Shown here piece by piece: positions 61,646 through 64,000 of a DNA stretch of 64,000 bases. The stretch covers positions 2,239,001 to 2,303,000 of the forward strand of contig JASJOG010000018.1 of NCBI GenBank assembly GCA_030142905.1. The letters are read 5' to 3'. This DNA is from Heliopora coerulea. Taxonomy: Eukaryota > Cnidaria > Anthozoa > Scleralcyonacea > Helioporidae. The notes beneath the pieces were generated by a model, which was given only the letters and a program-made list of their open reading frames with translations, made no database searches and had not been told where the DNA came from. Every line of letters begins with the position of its first letter. Within the stretch, counting starts at the first letter, position 1. A program made the position numbers and the translations under genes.

Positions 61646-61990
61646 ATAGATAAGATAGATAGATAAGATAGATAGATAGATAAGATAGATAAGATAGGTA
61701 GATAGATAAGATAGGTAGATAGATAAGATAGGTAGATAGATAAGATAGGTAGATAGGTAGGTAGATAGGTAGGTAGGTGGATAGGTTGGTGGATAGGTTG
61801 GTGGATAGGTAGGTGGATAGGTTGGTGGATAGGTTGGTGGATAGGTTGGTGGATAGGTAGGTGGATAGGTAGGTGGATAGGTTGGTGGGTAGGTGGATAG
61901 GTTGGTGGATAGGTGGATAGGTAGGTGGGTAGGTGGATAGATGGAGAGATAGAGAGATAGAGAGATGGATGGAGAGATGGAGAGATAGAT
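61508..61990. repeat. Compound microsatellite (TAGA/TAAGA)n then (GGTTGGTGGATA)n then (AGAGATGG)n
   Basis: Changes gradually from ATAGATAG/ATAAGATAG through GATAGGTAG to GGTGGATAGGTT and ends in GAGAGATAGAGAGATGG. It directly follows a SINE end (AATATAGATAGATAG), suggesting growth from the SINE tail. Minus-strand ORF here is a repeat artefact. Confidence 0.97.
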
Positions 61991-62108
61991 AAATCTTTAA
62001 GTTTTGACAACAAGGAAGTAAACAAATCTAAGCATAACCACTCAGTTTTTATATATATATAGTTTAAAATGTGTAATCCAGGCATATTATGAAATTTCTT
62101 GAACGTCG

Positions 62109-62493
62109 TTCTCCGGATTTACGGTTTTGGTCTTGAGCTTTCAACTCGATTCATCGAGCCGTCGTCAGAAGTGAATGGGACAGCATCCAATCCTCCACGA
62201 TCAACCGGCATATAGACATCCCAGAGACCTACCTCCAACTGAAGCGCCTCTACCCTCGCCAATGTCCAAAACCTTCTCCCGCAACCACTACACAGCCGGG
62301 GAAAGTTGATACCAGCCCACCAAACACCACAGATCCAACGAACAAACGCAACGAATTAGCAACACTCCAACCTATCAGACGTTCACAAAGACTGCTGTCA
62401 CAAATGCTTGCGGGCAAAAGCTCCCATTCACTTCTGACGACGGCTCGATGAATCGAGTTGAAAGCTCAAGACCAAAACCGTAAATCCGGAGAA
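62109..62493. mobile_element. Foldback element with perfect 72-bp arms
   Basis: 62109-62180 and 62422-62493 are exact inverse complements as far as I can read (TTCTCCGGATTTACGGTTTT ... GTCAGAAGTGAATGGGA). The 241-base centre is C/A-rich and unlike the flanks. In the right arm, CTGACGA is followed by a CTCGA-TGAA-TCGAG hairpin and TTGAAAG, reminiscent of a hammerhead core. A TA tract (62495-62545) follows. Confidence 0.85.
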
Positions 62494-62548
<55 letters not shown>

Positions 62549-62549
62549 C

Positions 62550-64000
62550 AAATATCAAAAGCAGCGTAAAGAATAACGTGTTAATAAAATGGTGACGAAA
62601 CAAAGGTTCAATTTCTTGCTATTAAAGGCCAACACCTGCAAACTAGTCATGCTTTATCTTTTAATTTTCTGCAACTGATGGGGCGTCTTATGAGTTTGAC
62701 GTCTTAATTTGCGAAAGTCTGTTAATTCATTGTGATCTTCCATCACTCAAATTCTCAAGCTTCTATTCCCTCTGGTCTCTTTTTTTAAATTTACTTATTC
62801 AGTTCTTTCTATTTTTTAATTTATTATATCATATTGACATTTTTACTAATTAACATTCATGTTTGAACAAATGAAACTTAAACGCACCGGCACATTACTG
62901 ACAGAAGATGGTTGAAGCTTGAACAGAAACACACTATATAAGTAATTTGTTTTTATTTTCTATTTACGACTTTGAGACGTTTATAACAATCATAACTTAA
63001 TCAATCCCATAGTAAAGTTTAGAGGAAAGACATGAAGCTTTAACGTTCTTTTGTATGCAGTACAACATCGTAAAAGCTAATATTTACGTAAGGCCTAAAG
63101 CCTAATTATAATGCTGTGTTATGCTTATTACAATCAACAAAATCAAACTGTCTTGAGTCACGAACGTGGGTTCGGCATGACTTTTTTTTTAATCCTTTAA
63201 TCTTTTTTATGTTGATACTTTTTGATTACGTAATCTCTTGTGTTTTGGTTTACTCTAGAACTGTCATCTGTCGATCACATTGTCGGCTCAGCGTTTCTTT
63301 GTCTCTCTTTTTACTTTTCATTTGTTGCTGCTATTTTTAAGAACTTTGCGTGTGATGTCATTTAAGTTATCGTTTCTTGTAAAATCATCTGTCGCAAGAG
63401 AAATAAGACTTAACTCAGATGTGTACCATACCCTTCTAAAAGGGATTTATCAACTTTTCATTTTGAAATCCTAATAAGGATATTTATGTAGTTATGAAAA
63501 GTAAGAAAGAAAGCTCAGTTTCATAAAGTGAAGTCACACTTGTTAATTTTAGTGAAATTAAAGCCGCTTTTGAACATGAACGAGTGGCCCAAATCAAAAG
63601 TATTGTACTATTTGGAACATTTTTCATTATTTGAATGTTGATTTTATGTAAAACCTATATTTCAAAGAATGTGATGCCGTATTTGAAGTCGTCGGTACAA
63701 TTGGTGCGAGAAATAACGATGAAAGCCAGTATCGCGAGATATAATAATCCACATTGTATTGTACTTTACTGTCTTACTATTTTTCACATACCGTCTTCTG
63801 CTGAGATGTGAATATGATGAACAGAAATTAAAAATGCTACAGTGACGTGATTGTGCAACACCTATCGAACTGTAGGATAGATCGATCGATCAAACCCTAA
63901 CGGTGGAGATTTTTATGTCTGTGCGTCACCGTTTGCCAATCTGTTTCAAGCCCGCTTTCTCAAAAAGGCGAAGAAATTTAGGTGAAGACAACAGCAGCAA
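62550..64000. other. PCID2 intron 16, right part, unassigned
   Basis: No recognised exon or element. The missing PCID2 3' exons (about 70 residues) were looked for here and not found. Confidence 0.5.

Noticed and set aside
61396..62085. 229-residue minus-strand ORF rich in Ser, Ile, Leu and Pro
   Set aside because: It is the translation of the compound TAGA/GGTTGGTGGATA microsatellite and a SINE.
63053..63089. Possible PCID2 exon 17 (TGCAG acceptor, TAC|GTAAGG donor, reads YNIVKANIY)
   Set aside because: The phase needed after exon 16 (one base to finish the Val codon) gives an immediate stop, and similarity to the expected YLLLKTHQ is weak.

Overview
The window is a piece of an animal genome, most likely a cnidarian (stony coral or sea anemone). 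It is AT-rich, has small exons separated by large introns with GT-AG borders, and is packed with decayed retroelements of kinds common in anthozoans: CR1/L2-like LINEs, DIRS, Ty3/Gypsy, BEL/Pao and Penelope-like elements, tRNA-derived SINEs and foldback MITEs. No bacterial gene organisation, CRISPR array or rRNA gene is seen. The species assignment is inference.

Host genes. The main result is a host gene with no long ORF. Sixteen short exons on the + strand, from 14960 to 59727, join in frame and encode the first ~328 residues of PCID2 (Thp1 homologue, the PCI-domain subunit of the TREX-2 mRNA export complex). The last ~70 residues should lie beyond base 64000. About 0.8 kb upstream, in divergent orientation, is a three-exon gene (14163 down to 13344) encoding a 217-residue THAP zinc-finger protein with a C-terminal coiled coil. 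The two genes may share a promoter region (14164-14959).

Layout. 1-575: an 82-bp minisatellite. 575-3420: decayed APE-type LINE (-). 3689-7188: DIRS-like tyrosine-recombinase retroelement (-). 7680-8255: LINE 3' end (+). 9531-9748: MITE with TTA duplication. 10620-13002: Gypsy remnant (-). 13344-14163: THAP gene. 14960 to beyond the right edge: PCID2. Its intron 1 (10.3 kb) holds a BEL/Pao remnant and a Penelope-like element. Intron 2 (7.9 kb) holds a dense set of palindromes, including a candidate hammerhead ribozyme. Intron 4 holds a Penelope fragment, an R4/Dong-like LINE end and an unusual RT-containing retroelement. Intron 7 has a LINE 3' end running into a 420-bp CTAC microsatellite. 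Intron 8 has a Penelope element between inverted arms and a 1.84-kb palindrome made of two inverted LTR-like arms around a MITE. Intron 16 holds SINE foldbacks, a long microsatellite and a perfect 72-bp inverted repeat.

All mobile elements with recognisable coding capacity are broken by stops, frameshifts or truncation; none looks autonomous.
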